Source: an uncultured Asticcacaulis sp. (lineage in GTDB: Bacteria; Pseudomonadota; Alphaproteobacteria; Caulobacterales; Caulobacteraceae). Taken from it: a DNA stretch of 5,186 nucleotides. A program made the translations under genes and the position numbers. The stretch is from positions 1 through 5,186 of the forward strand of contig CAMLIY010000237.1 in NCBI GenBank assembly GCA_946480125.1, read 5' to 3'. The stretch's first letter is position 1; the number at the start of each line of letters is the position of its first letter. Below, one piece after another: positions 4,745 through 5,186 of the stretch. The notes beneath the pieces were generated by a model. That model had not been told where the DNA came from, made no database searches, and saw only the letters and a program-made list of their open reading frames with translations.

Positions 4745-5186
4745 TTAATCCGCACTCTCAGTAAGTGAGTCATGCAAGGCATCGAGCAGGCTGTTGGGCC
4801 CCGGTTGGTCGGCGGTAAGCTCCCAGATCATGACACCGGCGCCATACCTGCGAGCCAGGTCAGCCTTGGCGCGTATCGTCGGGCGGCCATTATAGGTGAC
4901 ATAATCGCAGCCGGCGCAGCGTTTGCCGAGAATGTCGTTTTCAGCGACAGCATCACCATACTGCGCCAGAAGCCCCTTATAGTCATGAAAGCCCAATTGA
5001 TAGCTGCCAAAGGCATGGCCGTAGAACGGCACACCCAGAACGAGTTGCGCCCTGGTGGCGCCGCGCGCCTGCCAAACGGCGATATCACGCTTCGCCATGT
5101 CGAGCGTAGCGTGCTCATCGCCAGGCGTACCCCAGCTTGGGCCGATGCCGTCATAGGACATGATGTTCACATAGTCGAAATAGGGC
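4745..5186 (-). CDS. Family 18 glycoside hydrolase (chitinase type), C-terminal part
   Basis: The last 146 residues of a larger protein; the frame is open to the right edge (the first complete codons read PYFDYVNIMSYDG). 'YVNIMSYDG' matches the GH18 barrel strand carrying the substrate-contacting Met-x-Tyr-Asp motif. 'LVLGVPFYGHAF' is the next family strand, and 'RYGAGVMIWELTAD' is the final strand with the conserved Trp at the bottom of the active site. The catalytic DxxDxDxE motif would lie upstream, outside the window, so activity cannot be judged. A C-x-x-C pair in 'KRCAGCDYVTYNG' could form a disulphide in an exported enzyme. Members cleave chitin or related N-acetylglucosamine polymers and are usually secreted. 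The GTG that could look like a start at 5170 is internal. The protein ends directly after the barrel with no added domain. Confidence 0.88.
   Translation of the reverse strand, partial: PYFDYVNIMSYDGIGPSWGTPGDEHATLDMAKRDIAVWQARGATRAQLVLGVPFYGHAFGSYQLGFHDYKGLLAQYGDAVAENDILGKRCAGCDYVTYNGRPTIRAKADLARRYGAGVMIWELTADQPGPNSLLDALHDSLTESAD

Overview
The window is about 60% G+C, densely coded, and has alphaproteobacterial-style genes. The mix (a pipecolate/lysine catabolic set, a phenylacetyl-CoA epoxidase subunit homologue and a family 18 chitinase) would suit a free-living oligotroph such as a member of the Caulobacterales. That placement is an impression from gene content and protein style; no rRNA or marker gene is present to prove it.

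Positions 1-3601 form one locus read outward from a 101-bp divergent control region (1677-1777). Leftward run amaA (381-1676, FAD-dependent L-pipecolate oxidase type) and amaB (368 to beyond base 1, an ALDH7-type aldehyde dehydrogenase). The amaB ribosome site overlaps the amaA stop codon. Rightward run a GcvA-like LysR regulator (1778-2677) and, 3 bp later, an ornithine cyclodeaminase/mu-crystallin family reductase (2681-3601, LhpI type). Together these encode a short route: delta1-piperideine-2-carboxylate to L-pipecolate (LhpI), to delta1-piperideine-6-carboxylate / 2-aminoadipate semialdehyde (AmaA), to L-2-aminoadipate (AmaB), with a dedicated LysR switch. The control region holds two 17-bp dyads, each with the LysR T-N11-A pattern, centred exactly 21 bp apart. 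They sit at about -43 and -64 from a predicted amaA start site.

Positions 3649-4383 (leftward, convergent with lhpI) encode a PaaC-like ferritin-fold protein that stands alone: no paaA, B, D or E lies next to it. Upstream is a 361-bp gene-free stretch (4384-4744) with a good leftward sigma70-type promoter, a perfect 8-bp palindrome over its -35 box, and a leader of about 227 nt rich in inverted repeats.

Positions 4745-5186 are the C-terminal part of a leftward family 18 glycoside hydrolase (chitinase type) that continues past the right edge.

The best candidates for something undescribed are the orphan PaaC with its elaborate leader, and the LysR-controlled pipecolate locus. No mobile element, CRISPR array or RNA gene was seen.
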